Translations under genes and position numbers: made by a program | Shown: piece after piece, positions 20,803-31,639 of the stretch | Layout: every line of letters begins with the position of its first letter | How positions within the stretch are numbered: position 1 is the first letter of the stretch | The notes under the pieces: model-generated | Database searches by the model: none | Told to the model about the DNA's origin: nothing | What the model saw: only the letters and a program-made list of their open reading frames with translations | Source of the DNA: Pomphorhynchus laevis | Lineage: Eukaryota > Acanthocephala > Palaeacanthocephala > Echinorhynchida > Pomphorhynchidae | Reading direction: 5' to 3' | Assembly (NCBI GenBank): GCA_012934845.2 | Contig: WNNJ02003713.1 | Span: 1-64,000, forward strand | DNA length: 64,000 nt

Positions 20803-22128
20803 CTAATATGTTCTTTTGAATTTTGGGGATACACACGGCGCAGCATATATAAGACGGCTCAACACATGAGCAAAGATTAGCGGACGTAGGGCAAATTGAT
20901 TGAGTGCAATGAAAGTGCGTCGAAGTTGACCGATTATCCCCAACGCATTTGAACAAGCATGTTCAGTATGTGTGACGGTACTCAAATCACTGTTTATCCA
21001 CACTCCCAAGTCCTTATATTTGCTCACTCGTTCTATATTACTGCTTTGAAAGCTATAATTAACTAAAGATTGAGCATTTCCGCCACGAACACGTAAATGT
21101 TTGCATTTTGATATATTTACAATCAACCTATTGAGCAGAGCCCAATTTTCGACTTCATCGATATCCCGTTGCAGTTTAACTATATCATTGGGTGAACGAA
21201 TTGCCCGCCAGATTTTCAAATCGTCTGCATATAAAAGCATCCGAGAATCAATAAATTCCGGGATATCGTTGATGTAGACACTAAATAACAATGGACCCAA
21301 TACTGAACCTTGAGGCACCCCTATATTACATGGCCGCGAAGAAGAGTAAAAATTATCTACATGCACACAATAACTACGATTGCTTAAAAACGATGCAATC
21401 CATCTAACAAGCAAAAATGGAATGCCACTTTTCTCTAGTTTATTTAGGAGAAATCTATGGTCTACTCTGTCAAATGCCTTAGAGAAATCGAAGAATATGA
21501 TGTCAGTAGCAATTGATACGGCTTTATTAGCTGACCAATCAAGATGGGCTGCGAGTAGATTAGTAACTGTCGAATAACCCTTACGGAAACCATGTTGCTC
21601 AGAAGCTATTACATTATTTTCACTATAAAACTTGACCATATAACCATGTATAATTCGCTCTAACATTCTACAACATAAGCAAGTAATACTTACTGGTCTA
21701 TAATTGTCTACTGAAGATCTATCACCCTTTTTGAAGATGGGGTGAATGATCGATTGTTTCCACTCTTTTGGAAGATTCGTATCAATAATAGATTGTCGAA
21801 ATATGTTACAAAGTGGTGTATATATTGAGTCTGCTATTCGACGAAGATATATCGAATGTAACAAATCAGCACCTTTAGAGTTTATCTCTTTAAGACGATG
21901 CAGTTCAGCTAAAACTTTCTCGGGAGTTATCAAATTAGCTATGTCTAAACTAGGATATAAAACACTAGCACCTCTTATCGTCTCACTGTTCTGGATAGGT
22001 TCAGAATACTCGTTTATAGTCTCTTTGTACAAGTAAAAATGCCTTGATAACATCTCAGCAAGGTCGTCTTCAATAACGCTATCAAAATATTGGCCAATTG
22101 TTTTATTAGCGTTCCTACTACTATTCAC
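20803..22128 (-). CDS. LINE copy 1 reverse transcriptase domain
   Basis: A 441-codon frame. RT motifs: LPKEWKQSIIHPIFKKGD, NYRPVSITC, SEQHGFRKGYSTVTNL, FFDFSKAFDRVDH (motif A), GVPQGSVLGPLLFSVYIND (motif B), LLYADDLKIW (motif C with the YADD box), LIVNISKCKHL (D) and YKDLGVWINSDL (E). All catalytic Asp are kept. It breaks at its C-terminus, and the rest (HRATKLAPQLKFLSYPDRLKAL) continues in another frame at 20846-20517. Confidence 0.87.
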   Translation of the reverse strand: MNSSRNANKTIGQYFDSVIEDDLAEMLSRHFYLYKETINEYSEPIQNSETIRGASVLYPSLDIANLITPEKVLAELHRLKEINSKGADLLHSIYLRRIADSIYTPLCNIFRQSIIDTNLPKEWKQSIIHPIFKKGDRSSVDNYRPVSITCLCCRMLERIIHGYMVKFYSENNVIASEQHGFRKGYSTVTNLLAAHLDWSANKAVSIATDIIFFDFSKAFDRVDHRFLLNKLEKSGIPFLLVRWIASFLSNRSYCVHVDNFYSSSRPCNIGVPQGSVLGPLLFSVYINDIPEFIDSRMLLYADDLKIWRAIRSPNDIVKLQRDIDEVENWALLNRLIVNISKCKHLRVRGGNAQSLVNYSFQSSNIERVSKYKDLGVWINSDLSTVTHTEHACSNALGIIGQLRRTFIALNQFALRPLIFAHVLSRLIYAAPCVSPKFKRTY

Positions 22129-22169
22129 ATATAGAAAGAGAGCTTTGGGATCATGTCTACAACTATGAG

Positions 22170-23393
22170 CTAGAATAAATAGCGCTTATGTCGCTTTAAA
22201 GAATTGAAGAAATTTCTCGCCTGCTTATAAACACCATATTCACAAAACCCACCCTTAAAGCATTTGAAACTGAAGTCACGAGCCTTCATCGCAGTAGCCA
22301 GCTCAGTATCAAACCAACGAGCGCTTTTCCGACTAGTCTTAGACTTCAAAGGTGAGAATTTTACCATTAGAGAATAAAGCGTCACGCGAAAATGATCCCA
22401 GGCCTCGTCAACTCCGACAACAGCCGGATCAGGCCAATTTACTCTATGCAGCTTTGATGTAATAACATCATAGTTCGCCCGAAAAACATTAATCTGACGT
22501 TTGTACCGAGCATGATGAAACACCCTCATTTGTATATTAAGCAAAACTTTAACTACACAGTGATCAGACAAACCAACAGGAGAATCATATTGGATACTAC
22601 TGATTAATTGACTGTTTGTCGATAGGCAAAGATCAAGCAGGGAAGAACTACAACTTGAAAAGCGAGTATGTACATCAACAAACTGAGCAAGACCACAATA
22701 AGCAAAACACTCCATAAGGTCACAAGATTCACTATCACAAGTAGGAAGAACCGTATTCGAAGTCCATTCAACATCTGGCATATTCAGATCCCCAATTATC
22801 ACAGTATCACAATCTCCTCGCGTATACAACTCTATCTCTTCAATGAGTTTCTTAGATATTGCCTTAGGAGCACGATACACAAGACCCAGTATGATGGGTG
22901 AGCTGTTATCAAACTTCACCTGACACCACAAACTCTCAACTCTATCAATAGACGACTTACTCAAAACGCGCACCTTAACTTCGTCTCTCATAAAGAGAGC
23001 TACGCCACCACCCCTACCCCCTATCCGATCACTACGGAACAAAGAATAGCCTGGGATGGATACTTCAGCATCGGATACATCACAATTAAGCCAAGATTCT
23101 GTAATACCAACTATAATTGGATTAACAGACTCGATCCTAAACTTTAGCTCATCGACTTTCTGTAACAAGCTCCGAACATTACAATAAAATATACTATGAC
23201 TTTTATTCACACCAGTGCGAGTAATAATATCATCTCTAGCAATCTGGCACACTTCAGATCCCAAATCAGCTAGGCACTTATATGCTGTAAGACCTTGCCA
23301 AAACCCTCCACATTCATGAGAGGCGATACATCTAGTGGGGACCAACTGATACGCTCTACAGGACCCTTTTGCCTTCCATTTTGGGGCAAACAA
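22170..23393 (-). CDS. LINE copy 1 AP-like endonuclease domain
   Basis: A 407-codon frame of the exonuclease-endonuclease-phosphatase fold. Visible motifs: FYCNVRSLLQK, ITESWLN (catalytic Glu), GGRGGGVALFM, VIIGDLNMPDVEW (GD-N), DLCLSTNS and LSDHCVV (catalytic Asp-His). The downstream part (FSPLKSKTSRKSARWFDTEL) is the usual linker to the RT. The enzyme would nick genomic DNA to prime reverse transcription. The first about 75 residues (before SHSIFYCN) contain a Cys/His-rich stretch of uncertain origin. Confidence 0.85.
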   Translation of the reverse strand: MFAPKWKAKGSCRAYQLVPTRCIASHECGGFWQGLTAYKCLADLGSEVCQIARDDIITRTGVNKSHSIFYCNVRSLLQKVDELKFRIESVNPIIVGITESWLNCDVSDAEVSIPGYSLFRSDRIGGRGGGVALFMRDEVKVRVLSKSSIDRVESLWCQVKFDNSSPIILGLVYRAPKAISKKLIEEIELYTRGDCDTVIIGDLNMPDVEWTSNTVLPTCDSESCDLMECFAYCGLAQFVDVHTRFSSCSSSLLDLCLSTNSQLISSIQYDSPVGLSDHCVVKVLLNIQMRVFHHARYKRQINVFRANYDVITSKLHRVNWPDPAVVGVDEAWDHFRVTLYSLMVKFSPLKSKTSRKSARWFDTELATAMKARDFSFKCFKGGFCEYGVYKQARNFFNSLKRHKRYLF

Positions 23394-23395
23394 TG

Positions 23396-24428
23396 ATAAA
23401 CGATATTACCCGTCAATTAATAACCCTCCCCTTAAGACATTGTGGATTGGGAATAAGCGATCCATCCGAAAAACCCGAAAATGAATATATAAGATCAATG
23501 AGAATGTGCGAGACATTACTAGCGGGAATTTCTGGAAATGAGCTAAGACATCAGCAATATAGCCTTGCGTCTCTGAGAATGGCAGAAAAGGATCATTCGC
23601 ACATGGAAAATTGGCAAATCTTACTGTTAACAAGCTTGATATATCAGAGGTAGTCCAACAGGCCAGTTGTAAGGGGGCATCCTCATGGTTATCATCGAAG
23701 CCGTTGAAACACTTAGGCTACACTATGACAAAAATAGCATTCCATGATGCTGTAGCCGCCCGTTACAACTGGATGCCGCCCGTTACAACTGGATGCCGCC
23801 GAATTGTCCTTTAGTATGTGCATGTGGTGAAAATTTTTCTGTGAGACACGCTCTAGCATGCCAAACTGGTGGACTCCCCATTGTCAGACACAATGTAGTC
23901 CGTGACTTTCTGTCCGGAGAACTCACAAAAGTAGGATGCACTGTGACAGTAGAGCCGGTACTGCAGCGGGTTCCAGAACACCTGATCTTCACGAGCGCCT
24001 CCACATGTCGAAATCCTAATGCTCGCTCGGACATTTGTTGTGATGGCCTATTCGGTGATAGGACGACCCGGTCCATGATGGACATCTGTGTTTTCAGCCA
24101 CTTGGCGTCGTCCTACATTATGGGAACATCGAACCCCTACGTCTACCACGAAAACCGTAAGCAAAGCAAATATGGGGAACGTATTGCTAGAATCGAACTG
24201 TCGAAATTCTACCCAGTGGTCATGCCATCTCTTGGAGGAGTTGGTCTGAGTGCACAAATAATCTTACAGAGGGTAGCGTTAAAATCAGCAATCCGTAATG
24301 GCTTACAATATGGGGAATGCATTCAACGACTACGCACTGCATTGAGCTTTAAATTGGCAAAGATGGCTTCTACGTGTATCAAAGCAGCACGTACCCGAAA
24401 TCCGGAACATCGAAAAGCTTTAATGTAG
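23396..24428 (+). mobile_element. Retroelement 3' end with R2-like nuclease tail
   Basis: Plus-strand coding remains. First LPLRHCGLGISDPSE, then WLSSKPLKHLGYTMTKIAF. A long frame at 23793-24428 reads CACGENFSVRHALACQTGG (a zinc-knuckle-like C-C-H-C), RHNVVRDFL, a Glu in VEPVL, ARSDI, MMDICVF and a Lys/Tyr region. This order recalls the zinc knuckle plus PD-(D/E)XK nuclease of R2-type non-LTR elements. The class of RT whose end reads RTALSFKLAKMASTCIKAAR also left a minus-strand copy at 41.76-43.43 kb. The assignment to R2-like nuclease is from motif order only. It is 5'-truncated at about 23396 and breaks once or twice around 23650-23790, where GGATGCCGCCCGTTACAACT is duplicated in tandem. 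Confidence 0.6.
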
Positions 24429-24611
24429 AACATTGTGTTATATGGGCCCATTTGCGAAAAAAAAATTAATAATAATTTATTCTTATATTATTATATTATA
24501 TTATTATATAATAATATAACAGGTCATAGCCATAAGGCTGTTTTGACCGCTCACATAAAAACAAATAAATACAAGAAAAAAATCAAAAAAATCGTTCAGT
24601 ATATATATCAG

Positions 24612-26311
24612 AACCATGGGTACTGCAGCAACCACCATTCGTTCTCATTTCGAATCAAGTTCTTTATATTGTATTTAAATTCATTGATTGTATGCACCGC
24701 AACGACATCAACTGGAAGACGATTCCAAATATTCACCGCTCGATGATACAGTCGGAAATGACGAGGGTATTTTCCGTGCTCATGTACTACTAGTACTTTC
24801 GAGTGCCCTCTACGGCCATCCCGTTCATTGAGTTCAACTTATTTGCTGGAAAATTTTCATCTTTATTATCTAGTCGATACATAGCTAGAAGGTCGAAAAG
24901 AAATAACCTTTCACGCACTGTCGGCATATTCAAACTTTTTATTCGTGCCTCATAGGGAAGATATCGTACCTGAGGACATAATTTCGTAAACCGTCGAAGT
25001 ATGCGCTCTAATTGATCAAGTTCTGTACGCGTACACGGAAAGACTACTGGCGACACATATTCTAATATCGGTCTTATAAGAGCATTATATAAACGCACAA
25101 CACAAACGGGAGATAAATCTTTAAAGAAATTTTTGACAATATAGGTCATTCTTCTTGCTGCGTTACAAATCCTATCAGTGTTAGCACGTGTTTTCAGATT
25201 GTTTTGAACAATTATACCAAGATCCAGAATGGACTGCGTGGAAACAACAAACTCATCGCCAATAAAATATTCTTGACTCACATTGCTATGACCTAATCTC
25301 ATATGTGCACACTTTTTAATATTCAATGAAATTCCAGTGTTTAAAGACCATCGACGATAGGCATTGACATACACGAACAGCAAAGGATCTATCTTTAAGA
25401 AAATCTTGAATCCAGCTTATAATGGAGCGATTGACTTTATAAGACTCAAGGGTGGAAATTAGCATTTTGTGGGGCACCCTATCAAAAGCCCGACTAAAGT
25501 CAAGAAATATTACGTCGATACAGTACCCGTTAGCAACATGTCCAACCCAATCTTCGCGAGCATGTAATAAGTTTGTAAAACATGAACGCCGAGAGCGAAA
25601 TCCATGATGTGCATTATTGAGAATTCTCAGCGAACTCAAATGATCATATATGCGTCTGTTTAGTATGCGCTCAATCACTTTGCATACAACACTAGTTAGA
25701 CTTATTGCCCTATAGTTATTCGGATCATCTTTTTCACCATTTTTATAAATTGGTACTACAATCGCTTTTTTCCAGGCAGCAGGTAACTTCGAAATGCGCA
25801 AGCTCAGCTCAAATATGGAGGCTAATGGCTCAGCCAGAACAGGAGCAAGTAACTTAAGAAGTTGGGGGTGAATATCATCGGGGCCTGCCGCTGATGATCT
25901 AGATAACCTAGCCAATTCAACAAAAACCTCATGTGCTGTTATCGTTAAAACTGGAGAACCAATTTCTACCTGTTGTGATGCTGCATCTCCACATATGCTA
26001 GAGAAAGGATCTGGTGTCAGCTCAAAAGCGGATGCAAACACTTCTGCCATGCTGTCTGGCGATGTCACACGAGTGCTACCGTCTCTTAAAGATGAAATAG
26101 CTGGTAGCAGAGCTCTGGATCCTTCACATGAGCTCGAAATTTTTTTTGGTTCTGTATCAATTTGTAAAGCTAATTGATCTTCAAAACTTTGACTTTTTGT
26201 AATCTTCAAGCGATTGACGAAATTACGGAACATTGTATACCGCTTTTTAAAATTATTCTGATAACGGCTGAGTTCAAATAGACGATTCCTATGTTTGAGA
26301 GCATATCGCAA
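24612..26311 (-). pseudogene. LINE copy 2 reverse transcriptase (catalytic box deleted)
   Basis: From 26311: KLPAAWKKAIVVPIYKNGE, NYRAISLTS, NAHHGFRSRRSCFTNLL, IFLDFSRAFDRVPHK (motif A). The text then jumps from FLKDRSFAVRVC straight to the post-catalytic segment (RRWSLNTGISLNIKKCAHM) at about 25380. The 70-90 residues that should carry motif B (GVPQGSVLGP) and the FADD box are gone. The C-terminus continues to 24790 (RLYNALIRPILEYVSPVVF) and in another frame to the stop near 24612 (NIWNRLPVDVVAVHTINEFK). Confidence 0.78.
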
Positions 26312-27330
26312 TTCAGTGTCAAACCAAGGAGGGTAGCTTTACTTTTTGGTACTCTATGGAGTGGTGCAAACTTATCTGCAAGAGCTACTAAACCTGATTC
26401 AATAACATGCCACCTTACCTCAATGTCTTCACTAGCACAGTTGAATGATGTTCTTAGTGCCGCCTCTCGTAATGAGTCTTCATCAATTTGTTGCCAAGAT
26501 CTTTTCGACACTATCAAATTTTCCAGTTTTGGGATCATACACCTAGAAAAATAATTGAATAAGATCATGCAATAATCGCTCAATCCAATAGGACTCTGAT
26601 AGCTCATATTACCCACACTTGTAATTAATTTGGAAAATACCAAATCTAGACAAGATTCCTGGTTTTGCGCGAATCTAGTGGGCGACTGCACATGTTGCTC
26701 TAACATGATATCATTTGTAAGAAAATTCCACAAATCCACATCTGACTTGGAAGAACTACTATCCAAAACATAACTCCCGATGTGACCAGTTGAGGGTATA
26801 TTAAAATCGCCAACTAGTAGATATTCTTCAAGCTCAGAACAGTGACTAATTAGTGTAGAGAATTCATAACTCAATACGGATGATTGCGGTGACCTATAGC
26901 ACACGGCAATACCTAAGGGACCTCCGAAGTGTGAAACAATGACTGAGAGAAACTCACACGTGCCCAGTTCATTTTTAAAATTACGAGTGGAAGTAATGTT
27001 TATGAATGTCGTAATATATAGCGCAACACCTCCACCCTTCCGAGACTCTCTATCAGCTCTCACCAAATTATATCCCATAATAGCAATTTAACCATCGGGG
27101 ATATCACGATGCAGCCATGTTTCAGTGAGAGCCAGGATCGCTGGTTTATTTAAGATGACCCATGCCTTAAGTTCATCAAATTTTGGTAAAATACTCCTTA
27201 AATTAGTATAGGCGACACTAATACCAGAAGCAGAGGGTAATTGAGTAGTAATGTTTGATGTGATATCAATGCGCGCTAGATTTCCTAATTGTAAAATGAA
27301 ATCCCTCGAAAAACTCTCCAAACTCACCAA
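26206..27330 (-). pseudogene. LINE copy 2 endonuclease (broken)
   Basis: Two frames (27330-27088 and 27078-26206). Motifs: VAYTNLRSILPKFDELK, LALTETWLH (catalytic Glu), RKGGGVALYI, YLLVGDFNIPS, CLDLVFSK and LSDYCMI. The last should be SDH, so the catalytic His has become Tyr. A frameshift within about 10 bp of 27085 separates the halves, and another lies near the linker to RT. Confidence 0.78.
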
Positions 27331-28463
27331 CGCACGAATGGTCGCCGACGAACTACTCGAAAATTTCTTATTATTAGATCAGTCTCTCCATTCGATCTTC
27401 TAAATGCTAGATTAGCACGAGCATTATTAAGCAACAATCTTTCCTCAACCGAGAGATCTTTAAAAATTTTTGTCGTCTTACCTTTCAAGCGATAACCTAT
27501 AGCTAAAACTGCTCTTGTATTATCTGCAGAATCAAATAATAAGTTTAAGTAATCTTTAAGTAATCGTGGTTTATGTTGTGCTTTTTTACCAAGACGAAAT
27601 AAGCTTTTGACATTGAGACTACGCGCAATATCCTCTTCACCCTGAACGAATATATCCGAAAAGACCTTACGAATAGAAACTACGTCATCATCCACACGGG
27701 TCTGAACGTTGTCTGCAGAAGATTCAGTGATGTTAGCAAAAATTACGCAATTATTTCTGTTTCTAGCACGATTCCTAATATTGATAATTTCAACAAATGT
27801 CTTATCTGTCAAATCCTTGGATTTCAGTTCATTTTCATTTCCGACTGCCACATCATTGCACACTCTATCATCGTCTCTTGTCTGCGTTCGACTTAAAGGC
27901 TGCTTCAATACATTCTTTTGTCGAACAGGAGTAGAAATCAATATATTGTGGTTCTTGGGACTGTGCTCCGCGAATATGTCAGATAAAGGTGAAGGCCATT
28001 TAGGAATATTCTCAGGGGTAACTTTATCCTTGTCGTTTGCCATCACAGTGCTATCATTGATATTTCTTCTTTGTTTATACACCGTCCGTGAATGTTTATG
28101 TTCTCGTGTCCAAATGCGAGTCGAACTTGAAGCATCTATTACGTCTGGTTCCTTATTTGAATTGACGTGTAACGACATCGGCGTAGTGATTTTGCTCTGG
28201 CATATGCTAGATTCTTTGTCAATAATTTGTTCTTGAAACCTACGTGTCTTTAAGTTAAAATGAGCATTGTCCTTTGCTGATGTCAATGAACTACAAAATA
28301 CGATTGACGCAGTACAAAAACCACATATGAATTTTCTTCTACTCAATGTATCAGCATCTTTATGTGGTACAGTTACTGTAGTCCAGACATTGCAGCCATC
28401 ACCATCACATCCTACTTGTCTTGATATGAATTCAGGAATGTCGTTTCCCTTACGACTGCCCAT
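27324..28463 (-). CDS. LINE copy 2 ORF1 protein
   Basis: About 379 codons from the first ATG (28463; MGSRKGNDIPEF); the open frame reaches 28490 without an earlier ATG. A Cys pair cluster near the start (GCDGDGC then FICGFC) could be a small zinc-binding fold like the PHD-type finger of some CR1/L2 ORF1 proteins. A long polar middle follows, then a C-terminal third (VSIRKVFSDIF, SLFRLGKKAQHKPRLLKDYL, RLLLNNARANLAFRRSN) typical of ORF1 RNA-binding segments. Its stop overlaps the start of the ORF2 frame by a few bases. The likely role is RNP formation with the LINE RNA. Confidence 0.65.
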   Translation of the reverse strand: MGSRKGNDIPEFISRQVGCDGDGCNVWTTVTVPHKDADTLSRRKFICGFCTASIVFCSSLTSAKDNAHFNLKTRRFQEQIIDKESSICQSKITTPMSLHVNSNKEPDVIDASSSTRIWTREHKHSRTVYKQRRNINDSTVMANDKDKVTPENIPKWPSPLSDIFAEHSPKNHNILISTPVRQKNVLKQPLSRTQTRDDDRVCNDVAVGNENELKSKDLTDKTFVEIINIRNRARNRNNCVIFANITESSADNVQTRVDDDVVSIRKVFSDIFVQGEEDIARSLNVKSLFRLGKKAQHKPRLLKDYLNLLFDSADNTRAVLAIGYRLKGKTTKIFKDLSVEERLLLNNARANLAFRRSNGETDLIIRNFRVVRRRPFVRW

Positions 28464-28689
28464 ATTGAACGACTTGGCAAAGTCGTTCAATTATAACTTG
28501 ATACTTGTAAGTTTCCGCTAGACAGGAAATGCGATGTTGTTGTTCCAGTATTTAAGGGTGACATTCTTAAATAAAGAATGTCATCAAAGTATTGAGCAAA
28601 GTATTTAAGCGCATTATTTGCAAATCAATTCATCATTCGTTTCTTACAGCGAGCGAAACTGATAAAATCGTCAGATAATTAAATAATGC

Positions 28690-29575
28690 ATGCAGTTAGA
28701 CTAAAATGTGATTCACGAATGGAGTTGTCGCACTGGTATGTGTCTAACTCGTGATAAGTGTGTTCACTTATGATTTTGGTAAGGGTATGATGGTACACTC
28801 TAGTTGTATATTAGGATTATGTTTGGTTAACTCAGTATCTTTAACGCATGATCTACGTATTGTTGTTCAATCATTTATGAAAACACACATGAACATTGAT
28901 AGTATATTCTCTAAAAGCAGATGGATTATGTACATGATGGAACATTCGTTTTGTTCGTCGAATGTAGAGTGCTTTAAAACGTTGTTCAATGCTTTATTAA
29001 AGCATCATATATAATATTCATTCAGGCCGTTTTTCCGTGTACTCGAAGCGAAATTGAGTATATAGTATCCTTATATGTGGATCTAAGTTATGTACCAAAC
29101 TAGCTGTCATGTCGTACGCATTTCGTCTCGTAAAGTTAGGTATCTGATCTAACTGACCTCGCTTATTATATCTAGATCTGATTGCGATGTATAAGATTGT
29201 CAAGTGTCATGATGGATGCCCTAATGAATGTGTAATTCTTAATAGACGCATTTGTCAAGGTGAGCATAGTTAGTATCTTAGAATCCAAGGTCATAAGAAA
29301 TGCTAGAGTGTGCACAAACTATCGCATCGAGCCCTGAAAGTGTGGAGCATGTTACCTGAAGAGTTGATATGCACAAATACGATCAAGGAGTTCCGAACAT
29401 CAGTCCCCAATTGTATTTATCTACCTGATCAATGCAGTGTTCAAACTACATAACCAAGAATCTGACCGTTTTTATTTTATATTTTTTTGTCATTTACATT
29501 TTACTGTCGTTCAGTTATTGATGAGCAGGCAAAACAGCCTTTGTGGCTAAAGCCTTGTGTTGTAATAATAATTAT
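28690..29575 (+). mobile_element. LINE copy 3, 3' fragment
   Basis: Plus-strand RT C-terminus (28751-29014: SLTHDLRIVVQSFMKTHMN, then CFKTLFNALLKHHI), mutated remains, then the usual end (HRALKVWSMLPEELI and NTIKEFRTSVPN, 29320-29420), a UTR and a TAATAATAAT tail at 29562-29572. 5'-truncated with several stops. Confidence 0.7.
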
Positions 29576-29640
29576 ATAAGATTTTATATAATTTATACCA
29601 TCAAAGTTAAAATAAAAAATTTAAATATAAAATAAAAATC
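29576..29640 (-). repeat. PLE tail piece flanking LINE copy 4
   Basis: AGATTTTATATAATTTATA followed by CAAAGTTAAAATAAAAAAT is the PLE terminal-tail sequence. The matching UTR side (GACGTATTTCAACTGATGAA, then CAAAGTATATTATTTATT) resumes at 31139-31210. LINE copy 4 therefore sits inside a PLE 3' end and has replaced its structured module. Confidence 0.6.
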
Positions 29641-31138
29641 ACATAATGCGTCGCTCCATTGAAACCCTTACAAAACCTTGCTAAACGCAAGCCTGCTTGG
29701 TTTGACGATAAGTTAGTGGGACTTTTAAGAAAACGGAATAAACCCTTTAAATCATCTCTGAATAATCAGACACTTCGGCTAGAATATCTACAGTATCGTC
29801 GTCGCTTCAACTACATGAAATTGTTAAAGAGGCCTTTGATCTTATTTGTTCCACTCCAATTACAGACTTTCGTCCAGCGCAGATTCCCAAGACATTCGTC
29901 TCCCATATGCCATTAATTTATCCAGCAGAGGTATCGTAAATTGTGTAAATTATCTTGTAACACGTCGCCTGGGCCGGACGACATTCATCCTTTTATTCTT
30001 CAAAAACTCCATGACCTGCTAGCATTCCCATTATCAGAGATGTTTAACATGTCTCTATGCACATCATGCATCCCTGATCAGTGGAAGCGATCTCACATTA
30101 CTCCTATATAAAAAAGGGAACAGAGAAGACCCGTCTAATTATCGTCATGTAAGTATGACAAGAATTTTATGTAAATGTCTTGAAAGGTTCGTGCATAAAT
30201 ACACAACTTCTCATATGGATAGATTTAAACTTCTGCACACTTCTCAACATGGATTTCCCACTGGTCGTTCATGCCTCAATAATTGAATTATGGCTCGTGA
30301 AAATTCGACGATGTAGTAGCGGATGGTTTTGAGGTAGATGTAATTTTTATCGATTTTAGCTGGGCGTTTGACCGAGTACCACATGATCCTCTGCTAGTAG
30401 TTTTGGATAAATACAGTACCGATCCCCATGTATTTCGTTGGATAAGTTCGTTATTGAAGGGTCGGTCATATCAAGTGAGGCTAGGCAGTAGTTTTTCTTC
30501 ACCACGTCATGTTTGTGCCGGAGTGCCTCAAGATACGGTTCTCGGCTCTTTAATGTTCAACATTTTCCTTCATGATATGTTATTAAGACTGAAATGCAAT
30601 ATCCTAGCGTTTGCGGATGACCTCAAGTTATGGCGGTGCATTCAATCGTATCATGACTGTTTTCTGCTCCAGGAAGATTTAGATAATATTGTTAGGTGGA
30701 GTAATGAGACAGGACTGATGTTAAATATATCAAAGTGCTGCCACATGCACTTAAGGCATAAGAAATTTCCTTTCAGATATTAATTAGGTGTAGAGACAGT
30801 TACGCAGATACAATGCACAAGATATTTGGGAATACTTGTGCACAAGTCATTGAAGAGTCGTCCAAACACCGACAGAATCATCCAAATGACCAAGAAACTT
30901 AGCAATGTTGTCTGGAGGTGTTTTTGTAACCCATCGGAAAAACTACTCTACCCAAGGAGGTAGAGTAGTTTGGGACATGTAACAGAAGGGAATTAGAAAA
31001 CAAGTTGAAGGACAATATGGACGCGCTCTCAATTTTTCTTTGACTGTCTTTTTTGTTTTTACTTTATATTTCTCTTTTACACATTGTGATGTCCTGAATG
31101 AGCCTGCGCGCTCTTTTGGTTGTCTATACTAATAATAA
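29640..31138 (+). mobile_element. LINE copy 4 (plus strand, degraded)
   Basis: Begins in the endonuclease-RT linker (KRKPAWFDDKLVGLLRKRN), continues through RT (SPGPDDIHPFIL, NYRHVSMTRILCKCLER, TSQHGFPTGRSCLNN, VIFIDFSWAFDRVPHD, then 30403-30783) and ends at a CTAATAATAATGAC tail. Several frameshifts and stops. It interrupts a PLE 3' end. Confidence 0.75.
30403..30783 (+). CDS. LINE copy 4 RT palm segment
   Basis: A 126-codon open piece with motif B (GVPQDTVLGSLMFNIFLHD; QG has become QD), motif C (LAFADDLKLW) and motif D (LMLNISKCCHMH). The FADD box is intact, but the frame ends soon after and the element as a whole is dead. Confidence 0.75.
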   Translation: MDKYSTDPHVFRWISSLLKGRSYQVRLGSSFSSPRHVCAGVPQDTVLGSLMFNIFLHDMLLRLKCNILAFADDLKLWRCIQSYHDCFLLQEDLDNIVRWSNETGLMLNISKCCHMHLRHKKFPFRY

Positions 31139-31639
31139 TGACGTATTTCAACTGATGAAATTTGATCATCAAGTATCATATTCGAATACAAAGTATATTA
31201 TTTATTGTCTTTTTTAATGTTTAAAATTTTCTTAAAAGATCATCAGTACTACTTATAAAGAAATTGACTGACAGAATAAACGGTTGCAATTTTATGAATT
31301 TTGACAATTGTTCTGTTTATGGATCTGATGATATGTCTACTTAGACATGGAATTACTTCCTTATGTATTTTTGACATTAAATAAAATTTACAAGCTTTAG
31401 CGAAGGTTATTACTAATTTGTTCATTGTGTTCTTGCGATTACGTTATTTCCAAGATATTTAATCACTAATGTCGAAACATTATTTATTGCTTCTTTTAAA
31501 GCGTTTCAAAATACATAAATTATATATTAAAATATAAATTATTATAAATAATATATAAATTATGATAATTTAATTTTATATTAATACATTATATAATTAT
31601 ATATAGTAAGACTTATTAATATCAAAAAAGCAAACCATA

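Larger units (their letters stand above)
20325..23395 (-). mobile_element. CR1/jockey-like LINE copy 1 (5'-truncated)
   Basis: Minus strand: endonuclease (23393-22170), reverse transcriptase (22128-20803), C-terminal remains (to 20517) and a 3' end marked by an (AAT)n tract at about 20325-20340. Two frameshifts separate the blocks (about 22150 and 20820). ORF1 and the start of ORF2 are missing; the 5' edge abuts the plus-strand nuclease-tailed element at about 23396. Catalytic motifs of both enzymes are intact. Confidence 0.85.
24445..28490 (-). mobile_element. CR1/jockey-like LINE copy 2 (near full length, dead)
   Basis: About 4 kb: ORF1 (28463-27324), ORF2 endonuclease (27330-26206), RT (26311-24612) and a 3' UTR ending in a TATTA/TAATA microsatellite (about 24465-24530). 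It is inactivated three ways: several frameshifts (about 27085, 26250, 25350), loss of the RT segment carrying motif B and the FADD box (around 25380), and Tyr in place of the catalytic His in the endonuclease. The 5' edge coincides with a perfect 11-bp-arm palindrome (28465-28490). Confidence 0.82.

Noticed and set aside
23783-24257. Minus-strand open frames at 23783-24085 and 24048-24257
   Set aside because: They are antisense to the plus-strand retroelement coding sequence that carries clear motifs.
27709-28236. Plus-strand open frame of 175 codons
   Set aside because: It is the antisense shadow of LINE copy 2 ORF1, hydrophobic only because of codon complementarity.
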